From Paraphysoderma sedebokerense (taxonomy: Eukaryota; Blastocladiomycota; Physodermatomycetes; Physodermatales; Physodermataceae): a stretch of 64,000 nt of DNA. Below are positions 10,812-21,959 of the stretch, in pieces. Within the stretch, counting starts at the first letter, position 1; the number at the start of each line of letters is the position of its first letter. The notes below the pieces were generated by a model that was not told the origin of the DNA, ran no database searches, and saw only the letters and a program-made list of their open reading frames with translations. Both the position numbers and the translations under genes were made by a program. Where the stretch lies: assembly GCA_025602915.1 (NCBI GenBank), contig JAHLJZ010000079.1:44973-108972 (forward strand). The letters are read 5' to 3'.

Positions 10812-12953
10812 ATGTACGTCGGTCTCCTTGTCTACCGCACAAGGTCGGGGTGGCCAGAGTTTCTCGTGCTCCTCGACGATTCCTCCCAGTTGGATCTGTG
10901 GAATGGCCTTTTGGTCGCCTCATCGGGCCAAAGTGAAGTGTTAAAGTAACCATCGGCGTTCATTCAATTACACATTCAGTTTTTAGGGTTTCATTGGATT
11001 CAACTTAGTTTCATTCCAGCCTCCTGCTGGATTCACTCGATCACTGCGCCCTTCGTTGCTGACTCCCTCATCTCCTTTTACCTTGCTGGGGTAACTTGTA
11101 GGAATCTCGTCGGAAATTTCCAGAATGTATTTAATGAGAATGAAGATGCATTAGAGATTGAAAAAGATTTCCAAGTTGGTGAGTGCGAATTTCGCCAGTT
11201 CCTTTTTCGGTGAACTGCGGATGAAACCGACATTCCGCCACCGCTCCTGTGAATTGGTTTATGCAAATCTAAAGTTTTATCAATTGTCTAACACTATGTC
11301 AAATCACAGAACTCAAATCATCGGCAGGCGTCACCGAGATACTACTGCATCTTGCTCATTGTAAAAGAGACGAATTCTCGACCGAATTTCAGTCAGTCCC
11401 GAGTCACACTTGGGTAACGACTCGCACCGCAATCGAGAGAGGATATTCAAAAGACTTGGTGGATGCATTGTCGCAAGCTCAAAGTCTTATAGAAAATCGA
11501 CTATACCACCAAAAGCCAATACGAACAAATCGGAGAAACAGCTCTGGAAACTCACTATTTCGTATCGAAAAACAGTTTGAGCGCTTGAGTGTACAGCATA
11601 ACCATGAGGGTTTCGGCCGGCGGAGTCGGAAGTACGATACGGGTCATCCACGGAGGAAACCGTCTTATTCACATTCTTATCCGCAGCAGTTCCATTCTCC
11701 ATATAAATCTGGCTCTGAAACCGATTACTCGTTCAGACACGGCATCAGTAGTCCCGACAATTATGTGTCGTTACCCCACAGCCCATCTTCGTCACAAACA
11801 TCTAATCCGCTCTATAAGACTCGTTTATGTCAGCGTTTTGAAACTGAAGGATTCTGCCCCTATGACAGTAGATGCACGTTTGCTCATGGTATTGCCGAGC
11901 TGCGTGCCGCTCCCGACGCGGACGCATTACCTAAGAATGGTCCTCAGAATCCGTTATGGAAAACTAGGTTATGTGATAAATGGATGGAGGAAGGTTTCTG
12001 TCAGTTCGGTCCAAACTGTGCATTTGCTCACGGCGAACATGAGCTGCGTCTGCGACCTCCTTCTTCTACCACCTCATCCGAAAGGGGTTCAATTGTAACT
12101 TCTCCGATATCTCCCATATCTTCGTCAGTAAAAGATGTACCGGATGTGATCCAGGAACAGGAGATACCCGAGAGGTCTACTGTAAGTACTCTAAAGAAAA
12201 AGATGGTGGACAGGGTTCGTGGGCTGTTTTCGTGTTATCTAGGATGTGAATAGCTTTCAAACAACTTACAATGCTATTTTAATGCTTTCAGATTGATTCA
12301 GGTTGGAGCTCGACAATTCTGAAGGATGAACCCGAAATGTACGTATTTTGTTAGTTTGTCTTGGATCTTGAGCAGCATGTCTCATCCAATTTACTTTATT
12401 TTACTTGTCGGTTACAGATCAGAACAAACTCAAAAAGTCATCGATAGTGTGGTCTCTTTAGTGCAATCATCAGCAATTCAATCTAGTAAACTGAATGTGA
12501 GGTCATTGTATGACTCGATTGTCGAGCTGGTTTCAAATTACAATGAAGCACTTTTAATCGATATCTTGGTCGCAGCACTGTTCTGTGACAAGGTTGAAGG
12601 AAACGTAGCGACGAAATTTTCGAAATATGACCAATTACTGAAGGAGGTATGTGTAGAGTCACTGTTGTTTTGCCTTGGATGACATCAATAACACAGTCTG
12701 AACGTAGTTTGTCAAAACCGACGCCTCGCAAATTCAATTTTTGGCCGCTTGGGAAACACATATAACGTATCGGTCTCCTTCGCTGCTACCGCAGACGCCA
12801 ATCATTTATAAAACCATTTATGATCAGGAACTAGTTTCGGCGCAGAATTATCTCACCTGGTACGACCCCGATGCTTATTCGGAAGACCATTTATCAGATG
12901 TTAAGAAACGAGTGAAGCCATTGATTGAATGGCTGCGTTTACTTGAAGATTAG
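10812..12953 (+). CDS. Tandem CCCH zinc-finger protein with C-terminal W2 (eIF5C-like) domain
   Basis: Six exons join in phase: 10812-10945, 11102-11178, 11310-12181, 12292-12338, 12418-12646 and 12708-12953, giving 534 residues. Two TTP-type fingers lie near residues 239-270 and 286-317; each begins with the family lead-in YKTRLC or WKTRLC and has C-x8-C-x5-C-x3-H spacing (EGFCPYDSRCTFAH, EGFCQFGPNCAFAH). Such fingers bind AU-rich mRNA elements. From about residue 375 the sequence is helical and ends with QNYLTWYDPDAY and RVKPLIEWLRLLED, matching the two aromatic/acidic boxes of the W2 domain of eIF5, eIF2B-epsilon and BZW proteins. The N-terminal 130 residues (MYVGLLVYRTRSGWPEFLVL onward) resemble Nudix-fold strands but lack a Nudix box; that is speculation. 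The start is the first ATG of the joined frame. Likely a cytoplasmic mRNA regulator. Confidence 0.78.
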
Positions 12954-14067
12954 CAGGCCGGGATAACGGCACCGACAAACGGCCAGGAAGCCGTATAGAC
13001 ACTTCCATAGAGTTCAAATGCATACGGTCGTTTCAGTGCATACCACATCTATTTTTAGTTTTTCGAGTTGATGCTATCTGTTTATTGTAGAATGGACTTC
13101 AAATCCGCTTTTTTGATTTTATTGATTGTAGTAGTCTTTCAACTGCATTATGTTGATTACGCGTATTTCATTTGTAACCCGTTATGTCGAGGGAAGCTCC
13201 CTGTAATTAGGCTTACCTGTGCTTTCTGCGCCCTTAGTATGGCGTATATTGTAAATAGTTTTTGTATATAATTGTATGGTTAATTGACAAGACTCAGTGC
13301 AATTCCATGAATGAATGATCAATCGAGTGAACTACTTTAAGGGGGCTATGAATTGAATGACAAGACTCAAGTCCGCGTCTCATTGATGTATGTGCTAAGA
13401 AATGGCCGAAGTGCTGCTGCCGCGAAATTGGTGAGATGGCAGAAGGCTGGAAATATGAAGCCAGACACGTCGGTGATCTTAAAATTCTGCCTTCCCGCTT
13501 TTGAACTATCTCTCCAGTCTGATCTTCATCTTACACATCTTCATTCTGTGTGTATTGCTAGTCGAGTCTCGGCGGAGCTCGGCAAAACGAATACCCATCG
13601 TCAGTCGGTCAAAAACTGCCTCTCTCCATTTAGATACCGCAAAGACAGAGTCAACACATAATGGGCTATAACTCCGGTACTTATGATTGTTGACATGGTC
13701 GACTTTCAGAATAGATGTTTGATGAAGTTCAAGACAGCGGAAAAAAGCATAGGATTGATGAACAGTGCACACAGTTTAGGTCCACAAAAGTACAATAGGG
13801 TTCCGTTTGTCGTGTCTCTTGGGTTAGTTGGCAGTCACCAAGACTTTAAATTCCCTGAATTGATTCTTGCGTATTCAGTATTGATTAGTATAGACGGTTG
13901 AGTTTAGTTGAGTGCAAGATATCAGTCAGTTCCTTCTGTTGCTGCGCTCTAGCTCTTTCCCCCTACATCGACGACGCCAGTTGACTGCTTCCTTGAAATT
14001 AACGCTGTCAAGCTATCCCGAAAGTCATACAGAACCTCGCCCTTAGCTCAACCGAACTATTGTGAAA
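12954..14067. other. Intergenic, about 1.1 kb
   Basis: Holds the 3' UTR of the CCCH-W2 gene and the promoter of the first secreted paralog. Only short frames without family features were found. No RNA gene was recognised. Confidence 0.4.
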
Positions 14068-15355
14068 ATGAACAAACCACTATTTTTACTCTCACTATTT
14101 GTACTACTTTGTGGCCTCATCGATTCAATCAACTCGGACATTCGGCCTATGCCAAGCGACCTCATCACTAATTACTGTTCAGAAACAACAGGCGTCTCCC
14201 AATGCGACTATTTTTTGAATTTAGCTAAAAGTACAGAGAAGCAATCCTATGCTAGTGGTGAGAGGGTAACAGTGATGGTTAAATTATATTATACAAATTA
14301 TACCGCTGGCAATGCAACCACGAATGCCACAGCAACTGAAGTAGTTCAGAGTGCGATGTTCTTTCCCCGAGTCGACGAGTACAGCAAATTGATTATTCCA
14401 GATTGTACGTTTCTTGTTTTATGCTCTGCTCTTGCATTCAATATTTGAACTCGCTCAATCATGAGTGAATTACTACGTAAGAGGAATACTAACCATGTGT
14501 CCGTGCCATTTCCCGACTTGGCCTTCGAAATTATCTTAGCCTATAATAAGCTGGAGCAATTTGACGATGTGACTATTGGTTTTGAATTCATTTATAATGC
14601 TTCAAGGTGGATACTCCCACGTCGAAAATGGTTTCAAGGCGGGAAATACATCCAGTACAGAACAGTCGTTCTTAGTTTATTCCAAGGTGAGTCGCGTTAG
14701 CTCTTAATCTTCATATGATTCGTGGTCGGCATCATTCAAGCAGTTACACTATTGAGTTCATCCTACTGGATTTTTATTGATTCATATATTCTCCTTCCAA
14801 TTTTTCTGTCACATATTTGTTTCCGCCACGTAATACCTTGGCTTCGTTAAACTAGGAGCTCCAATGAAAATCGAATGGGAAACCACAAAATGTTACTACG
14901 AAGCTTGCGGTTGCTTAGACAATCTGTGCCCTGTAACGTGTGATAATCGGGCTAATTGCAATGTCGAGGTACGTAGATAGATTCTCGATTAACCGTGCCA
15001 AAATGCCATGTTCATCAAGATAAACGTTTTTACTGACTACAACAAACTTATGATTATCTGTGTATCCGAAATATCTCTTATTCGATATCATGTTATTTTG
15101 CTTGCACTAAAACGACAATAGATTCATCTAGGATGGGCTGGAACGGACTCAAATAAACGAGGGTTAGAAAGTTCGCGTACGTAACATGATCTTGCCCATC
15201 AGTCTTTACAATTCTTTCAATCTTGTGCATTACTCTATACCAAAGTCAGAAACTAACGCAATTTTTATTGTTCTCCCCTTTGAATGCCATTAACGGGAAA
15301 TCGAATTTTACCTCAAACAGTTAAATCGATATACAAATTGAAAAACGTCATCTAA
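14068..15355 (+). CDS. Secreted Cys-rich protein, paralog A (family unknown)
   Basis: Five exons (14068-14404, 14540-14686, 14856-14968, 15122-15176, 15321-15355; phases 1, 1, 0, 1) encode 228 residues. The signal peptide is clear (MNKPLFLLSLFVLLCGLIDS). The mature part has several N-glycosylation sequons (NYT, NAT), a block SRWILPRRKWFQGGKYI, and a Cys-rich motif CGCLDNLCPVTC in exon 3. The tail is IHLGWAG followed by a 35-nt last exon encoding LKSIYKLKNVI. All five exons have a match in the convergent neighbour at 15879-17028, with the same order and intron phases, which confirms the model including the tiny last exon. I do not recognise the family. Extracellular or cell-surface location is inferred from the signal peptide. 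The start is ATG at 14068; a GTG just upstream is not used. Confidence 0.8.
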
Positions 15356-15878
15356 ACAGTTTCAAGCAATAATAAGTTAACGAAATCACATATAGTAATT
15401 CTTAATGGGACTGTATAATACTAGAATTTAACCAACACCAGAGTCTATTCAATTGGACTGATAATAGATTTCCTTAATTATGCGGAGGGCGTGGAGAGGG
15501 AATATACTGTTCTTGCTGTATTAAGGAATATTCAAATTCATTTAGCTTTCGCCCCCTTGATTCCAATTTTGTCTTTTTGAATTTCTCTCTTGAAACCGTG
15601 ATCCATTGCAAACCCAAGGGCATGTTGGGAAATAGTATCTGGCCGGACGCAGCATTGTATTTTTCGTGATAATGAAACTCGTGAACACGAATAAATGTAT
15701 ACATCATAAAAACTTAAATTAGTTGTCTACCATTAAATTTCTGGCACTTTAACATCTCGAGAAATTAGAATAAATAGCAGTTAATTTAACAATCCAAAAC
15801 GGTGCATCACCGACAACTATTTTTTCATGAACGAAATAGCTTCAATAATAATTCATAACAGATGATTCGCTTCCAAAT
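15356..15878. other. Intergenic between convergent secreted paralogs, with a doubtful ORF
   Basis: The shared 3' flank of the two genes. It contains a minus-strand frame at 15474-15707 (77 codons, MMYTFIRVHEFHYHEKY... ending SPRPPHN) with reasonable composition but no recognised family and no match in the sister locus. I do not call it a gene. Confidence 0.35.
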
Positions 15879-17028
15879 CTAAAGAACATTCCTCAATTTA
15901 TATACAGATTTCACTATTGAAGAAATAATAATTTTAATGTTAGAGGGACAGCATAAGAAATCATATAAAAGTAGAGCTCGGACGTACAGGCGCTGGTCAA
16001 TCCTTGTTTCTTGTCGTCATTTCCAGCCCATCCAAGATGAATCTGTCGTAGCGACGCGAGAGGAATATCAAATGTGGTGTTAATATTGGGTGAAAGGGGG
16101 GAGAATCGAGAGTAGAAAAAACAATGCCTGAAGAAGTATGAAGACCACTAGTCTGAAAGAAAAAACTTTACCTGAACGTTACAGTTTCTAGGATTATCGC
16201 AAGTCACAGGACACAGATTGTCTAGGCAACCACAGGCTTCAAAATAACATTTTGTGTTCTCCCATTCAATTTTAATGGGTGAACCTGCAAATATAATTCC
16301 GATAGTTTGCGAAAGATGGATGGAAAGGGTTGATGAGACACGAGATGATGTTTTAAGTAACGACACGATAAAATCTTTGTGTTCTAAATCGACTAACCTT
16401 CATTAAGTGTAACGATCGCTGTCCTGAACGGAATATATTTGCCAGACTGATACCATTTTCGACGTGGTATGATCCAACGAGAATTGGCATGGATAAGCTC
16501 AAAGCTGACTTCGATATTGGCGAAGGTCTCCAGCTTTCCAAAACCTGTTATCATTAAAGGTGCGATCATACGCGTGTCAATACTCATATACGATCTCATA
16601 CTAGTGTCTCTCCGTTATTTAGAATGCATGAAATCATCAAAAGAAAAAATCAAATGAAAACTAAAAGACAACGGGTTGAACTTACTTCCATTGACGATTA
16701 ACATTGAGTACTCGTCAACCACCGGGAAGAACATTGCGCTTTCTACTACCTCAGGCAAATTTGAAAAATTTCCCGGAAATACTGAAGTCACATTTGTATA
16801 ATGCAATTTGATCATCACTGTCACTCTATCTCCAATTGAGTATTTACTTTTCTCTTGGCTTCGAGATAACCCCAAGAAGTAGTCGCATTGATTGGGATTG
16901 AGTTCTGAACAATACTTGGATTCGAGTCCTCGAGGGAGATTTGAAGAAACGGGAATGACGAGTATGCATAGGACGATAGTAGCGATGATGGCAAAGAATT
17001 TGATGTTCGTCTCTATTTTCATGCCCAT
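15879..17028 (-). CDS. Secreted Cys-rich protein, paralog B (family unknown)
   Basis: Inverted sister of the gene at 14068-15355. Exon 1 (16686-17028) encodes a charged N-terminus and hydrophobic signal segment (FFAIIATIVLCILVIPVSS), then CSELNPNQCDYFLGLSRSQE. Exon 2 has SRWIIPRRKWYQSGKYIPFR, exon 3 CGCLDNLCPVTC, exon 4 IHLGWAGNDDKKQGLTSA. The 35-nt last exon (15879-15913) encodes LKSVYKLRNVL and TAG. Intron phases equal those of paralog A, and the two genes converge tail to tail, so an inverted tandem duplication is the simplest origin. Exon bodies are well conserved while introns differ. Two start codons are possible (17028, 17022). Function unknown; secreted or surface by signal peptide. 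Confidence 0.8.
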
Positions 17029-17434
17029 TTGTGCGATCGATTACTGAGAAATCGGTTTGACGTATGTCTCGCTTCAAATGAGAGTAATCGAAGATTAGCG
17101 ATGTAAGAGTGAGCAGCGCTTCTAAGTGGTTCGAAGTGACTGTATAATGTACACACAAATCTCTTTTCGCTTGTCCAATTTGTCTGGTTTTGTATTCTTA
17201 ATTCCTATTGTTGCAAGGGGCAGGATGACAATGAGAGATGCTTTGTGGAGGAGAAACCAGATTCACCTGCTACTTCAATCAACCTGCGACCTCCCTTCCG
17301 TACACCTTCGCTCAGATCAAAGTCACAATTGGACTACAATTGGATACCAGAAATTACTGCGTATATATTGCAGCCGCAGATTCTAATCCAAATCATCATT
17401 CTCCACACCCTGTTAATCATTTACCAGCTCCTAT

Positions 17435-19104
17435 ATGACTCGACTAGCGGTTTTACCCACGTTCGAGGTTGGTCAAATCGTGGACGTTCGCAGAATTGTT
17501 AACAACGAAATTTGTACGTTTTTCTTGAATAGAATAAAGGAATTGATTGGTTGGTTTTTGATGTTTTTATTACACATATTGTTATTCTAGCTAGAGCCAA
17601 AATCATCGAAAAGCGCATCTCATCCGGGACCAAGGACGAATTTGAATACTATGTGCATTACGAGAATTGTTAGTATCATGTAACAGTATGGGTATTACCT
17701 TGACTTGAAAATAACATGCGTAATGTCTTTTAGGTGATAAGCGATTAGACGAATGGATTGTGGCAGATAGGATCATACAGTCGGCCTCTATGGCCAGTAC
17801 AACGGATTTTGATAACAAGTTCGGCCGTCGACAGAAAACCTCAGCTGTGGAAGAGACACCTCCAATACTGAAAGGTACAATCTCGATAGGCCATATCGCA
17901 ATTTAGATGCTCATTTTCGCATTCTGCAGACGATTCTCCTGTCCCTCAGATCCTCCCATCCACCACCCATACTGAACAATCCACACCTGAAGATGAAGTA
18001 ACCCCTAGGAATATTGAAGTTATAGAATTTGGAACATACGAAATACCGACTTGGTACTATTCGCCTTACCCTGAAGAAGTTAGGAATGAAAAGAAACTTT
18101 ATATTTGCGAATTCTGCCTCAAGTACATGAAGTCGCCGGATACTTATGCCAGGCATAAAGTACCTTTCAGTGCTCGCATACAGTATAATCTCAGTCTACT
18201 AACAGTTACTGCTATAGATCTCTTGCAAAGAAAAAAGTCCTCCTGGGACCAAGATATACCACTGCGGCGAACATAAAATATTTGAGATAGATGGCAAGGT
18301 TTCGAAGGTAGGAGAACTTGGTAGATTGAGGCAATTGTTCCTTCTCCATTAACAGCAGTATTTTGAAGCTTTATTGCCAAAATATATGTCTACTTGCGAA
18401 ATTGTTCCTCGACCATAAAACGATATATTACGATGTTGAAACGTTCATGTTTTACGTCTTGACTGAGTCGGATCAATTTCTTCCCGATGTTGATCATTTT
18501 GTCGGTTTTTTCTCCAAAGTAAGTCGATACCCACTTGAATAGAAGAGCTCAAGTTTAATCAGGGCTGACATCAATTTAGGAGAAATTTTCGCTTGACAAT
18601 TTCAATTTAGCCTGTATAATGACGCTCCCATGTTTTCAGAAAAAGGGATATGGGAGGATGATGATTGAATTCAGTATGTTTCCTCCTTTGGCGATTATGG
18701 ACGAGATTTGTCGGTTGAATCTCACCATAATTTTCTGCATTCTTTCAAACTCAGGCTATGAACTATCGAAACTGGAGAAAAAGATTGGGCACCCAGAGCG
18801 CCCGCTGTCAGACTTAGGCTTGTTATCTTACAAAAGTTACTGGGCTTCCGTTTTGGTTTCTTATTTTCAAACTCACGAGGGTGGATACACTATTGCCGAC
18901 ATTTCGCAAGAAACTAGCATCCGGCCAGAAGACATTGTCTCCACGTTGCATGCAATGGGTTTTTTAAAATTTTGGAAAGATGACTGTATGATCTGTGTAA
19001 CGACTGGATTGGTGAATGAATTTATTGACAAGCATCCAAAATTAAAGACTGAAAAGCTGATTGATTCAAGTTGTATAAATTGGAGTGTGAAAGTGGATGA
19101 TTAG
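17435..19104 (+). CDS. MYST-family histone acetyltransferase with chromo-barrel (Esa1/MOF type)
   Basis: The N-terminal chromo barrel (Tudor-knot) reads [17 protein letters not shown] through YVHYEN and [12 protein letters not shown]. After an acidic linker comes the MYST zinc finger [20 protein letters not shown] then SC, followed by [20 protein letters not shown] and [17 protein letters not shown], which includes the conserved autoacetylated Lys. The acetyl-CoA loop is QKKGYGRMM, then [14 protein letters not shown]. The join to LYCQN needs an AAG acceptor at 18368. Known members acetylate H4 or H2A in NuA4 or MSL/NSL-type complexes. The finger (KYMK) looks closer to MOF, the rest suits Esa1. 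The residues before the loop read LPCF where the family mostly has LPPY or LPQY. The start at 17435 is uncertain: all three frames are open upstream, and an upstream frame 17238-17438 overlaps the ATG as ATGA. Confidence 0.9.
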
Positions 19105-19336
19105 ATTTTAAGAGATGGATTTGTTGTAAAAAAAAACCAGATTGTGAGAACCATAATGTGACTGAAGGACTAATAGTCACGCGTTATGTAAATTACAGTA
19201 TTGACAAAAGCTATGGTTTATTCAATGATTTTAAACAGAAAGCAAACAACTAACGACTATCCTTATAATACAATGCGCGCTATAATCACCTATATGAATG
19301 ATTCAATGGACACAAAGACATTGCGCTCTCCTCCAT

Positions 19337-21570
19337 TTAAAGTCCGCTAATGCCGCTTTCGTCTTGGCGGTTACCCGAGTACATGTTGGAAGAGGAACCT
19401 CCCCGACGGTCAGTGGAGTAGCGCTGGTTATCATATCCCCTGCCGTAGCGATCGCCTTCATCTCTTTCCCAGCGATCGTTGTCGTAGCTCTTGCTGCCGA
19501 ATAATCCGGAGCTCTTTCCATGTCTGTCAGTGTCTCTTCCCCAACGATCATTGTCGTAACTTTTACTGCCGAATAATCCGGAGCTTCTTCCGTATCTGTC
19601 GCCTTCGTCTCTTCCCCATCGATCGTTGTCGTAACTTTTGCCGCCGAATAATCCGGAACTTTTTCCGTATCTGTCGCCTTCGTCTCGGCCCCATCGATCG
19701 GATTCGTACCCTCTGCCGCCGAATAAACCGGAGCTTCTTCCGTATCTATCACCTTCGTCTCTTCCCCATCGGTCGCTGTCGTAGTTTTTGCCACCGAACA
19801 ATCCGGAACTTCTTCCGTATCTGTCGCTGTCATCTCTACCCCAACGATCGCTGTCGTATCCTCTTCCAAACATTCCGGTTGATCTTCCTTCTCTACCATA
19901 ACGTTCACTTTCAAAACCTTGACCACCACCTTGGCGAAGACTTTCGAATCGACGATGAAGATTCATAATTTTGTTGAGTCGGCCTTCAGATCTACCAATA
20001 GTGTCGCGCTTAGTTCGAACCATTGCTTCTTGGGCCATCACCATTTCTCGAATCAAATCAGCGAGAACGTTCATCTGTTCTTCAGATCCATAGCCACCAC
20101 CCATACCGCCCATACCGCCCATACCAGACCCACGACCCATTCCCATGGCGGAAACACCGGCACCGCCCATTCCGGCACCAGGTCCCATTTCAGAGAAGTA
20201 GTAGTAATGTTCTCTGAAGAATTCTTCAACTGTGGTACCGCGATAATTGGTTAATTCTTCGTAGAAAGACTTGGTCTCGTAATTGGCGAGTTGATTAGAA
20301 GCGACCAAATCAAGAATTTCTGCAACGATACAACATTAGACGCAGGAAAACATAACAACCGAAATAGTCCGAACATACCGCTGAAGCCGCGAGCGAGCCA
20401 TTTGGGAATTCCTTGGGTCTCATACATTTCCAAAAATCTTTCCGGTTCAACATCGACGAAACGAACTTCGCGACCAAGAGCGCGGCTGGCGGCCTTGGCA
20501 ATACCTTCACCGTCCAATACTTCGGGGCCTGTTTCCAATCGTTAACATCCTTCAGGACTTTCGACCAGTAAATTTTTATACTCACCAACAAGATTGTAAG
20601 CTTTTCCAATATGCTTTTCGGGATTTGCTAAGAGAGCGGCGGCGGCACGAGCAAGATCACGAACATGGAGTGGAGCGCACTTGCCTTGACGAATGGGAAG
20701 AGACAAGGAATGACGAGTACGCATTTCCTCGGCGTGGGCGAGGAGATTTTGTTGGAAGAAAGTAGTTCGAAGGAAAGTGCAAGGGATGCCACTTTCGGAG
20801 ACAAGGCTGTGGAAATGTGTAAGACATTAATTTCGCATGAAATCTCCATGACGCCATGAAAAACTTACTTTTCCATTTCGGTGAATTGTCTTGCAAATAA
20901 TGTTTGCGTTTGAGCTGATGGTGCAAGAACAGATAATAGAAGAATATATTTCACGCCAGATTTGCGAGCGGCTTGAACGTAATGGCGCACTTGTTCAACT
21001 CTGTTTTCGGCATTAGAGGGAACTACAAACCAGTAATGCAAATGATTAGTTAACAATTTAAGCAAAGTCTAGTTGACCGATAAACATCACGTACTGATAA
21101 AGAGATAATCGATATCGCTGAAATCAAGAGAGCCAAGACTATCGGCGTCGCAACGACGGCAAATGTCGACGCTGTCTAACCATTTATCGTCGGTGGGGGT
21201 AGATTCGTGAATGCCAACGAAAAGGCGAAACTAAAACAACGAATTAGCCCTAATTTATCTACTCACTTATACAAGTGTAGTCTACCTTATGATGGAATTT
21301 CTCGGCAATTTCCATTACACTTGCTTTCCCAGTAGTGCCAGTAGCACCCAAAATCATCAAATTTTTACGTTCACCTGTTCCAGTGGTTCCTTCCATCCTC
21401 GATGAAGATCTTTCTCCCATTGTTTCGGTTCCACTAGGCTGACCGTACGATGGAGTAGTAGCACCAGGAGTGCCAGAAGGGCTGGAGTAAGAACCGTGAG
21501 TGGTGGAATATCCAGTGGTGCCCATGCTGCTACCGAGACCCATAGGATTTGAGGTTCCAGTTGAAGTCAT
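19337..21570 (-). CDS. NmrA-like NAD(P)-binding protein with tandem-repeat tail
   Basis: Several exons. A Ser/Thr/Gly/Met-rich N-terminus precedes MILGATGTTGKASVMEIAEK, a GxxGxxG dinucleotide-binding loop in place for an NmrA/atypical SDR Rossmann fold. YVQAARKSGVKYILLLSVLA, SGIPCTFLRTTFFQQN, HVRDLARAAAALL, HIGKAYNLVG and GREVRFVDVEPERF follow, all usual NmrA-like blocks. The catalytic Tyr-x3-Lys of true SDRs is not seen, as in NmrA sensors. The last exon carries a Gly/Met run and then about six tandem repeats of a 24-residue Asp/Arg/Tyr/Gly unit (core SDRWGRDEGDRYGRSSGLFG) over about 19,430-19,870, ending ESGISGL. The start at 21570 follows a short leader. Divergent from the PP2C gene. Redox-sensing or stress role is family inference. 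Confidence 0.8.
19420..19870 (-). repeat. In-frame 72-bp tandem repeats in the NmrA-like gene
   Basis: About six imperfect copies of a 72-bp unit encoding SDRWGRDEGDRYGRSSGLFG plus a short linker. Copies differ by GGK/GSK/GGR and SDR/NDR. The repeat keeps a second minus-strand frame open as a shadow. Confidence 0.85.
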
Positions 21571-21959
21571 TGTCAATGTAGTTTGGTTGAAGCGAAAAAA
21601 AATTATACGAGGGAGGGAGGAAATGCAAGAGTTGGTGGATGGGGAAAGATGAGCTGCTCTCAGTCTTAAAAGTTTCTAAACCCATTTGTTAAACTCAACA
21701 CCGGCGAGCATAATTCTGAAACTCGATCATCAATATATCATCCGCGGATGACGTTGCTTTTCATTTAGACGCGGCCGAGACCCCGCTACTTCAGTTGGGC
21801 GTCGACACCTCCACTGACGTCAGACCACTGTTCTTACATGAATCAATATCAACGGATGCGCTTGTGTGTGACAACGGGAGTGCTCTTCAGTCAAGCCTTT
21901 GCTCAATTTACATAATAAGTTTCCTGCGTTTCACTTGTCGTAACAACTAATTATCTAGC
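21571..21959. promoter_or_regulatory. Divergent promoter with CRE/ATF palindrome
   Basis: The 389-bp gap between the start codons of the NmrA-like gene (-) and the PP2C gene (+). It holds a perfect TGACGTCA at 21815-21822 and a half site (GATGACGTTG) near 21,747. Fungal Atf1/CREB-type bZIP factors bind this site in stress responses. Joint control is inference. Confidence 0.5.

Noticed and set aside
19303-19929. 208-codon minus-strand frame rich in Glu/Asp/Thr
   Set aside because: It overlaps the 72-bp repeat of the NmrA-like gene in another frame; it is open only because the repeat unit is a multiple of three.
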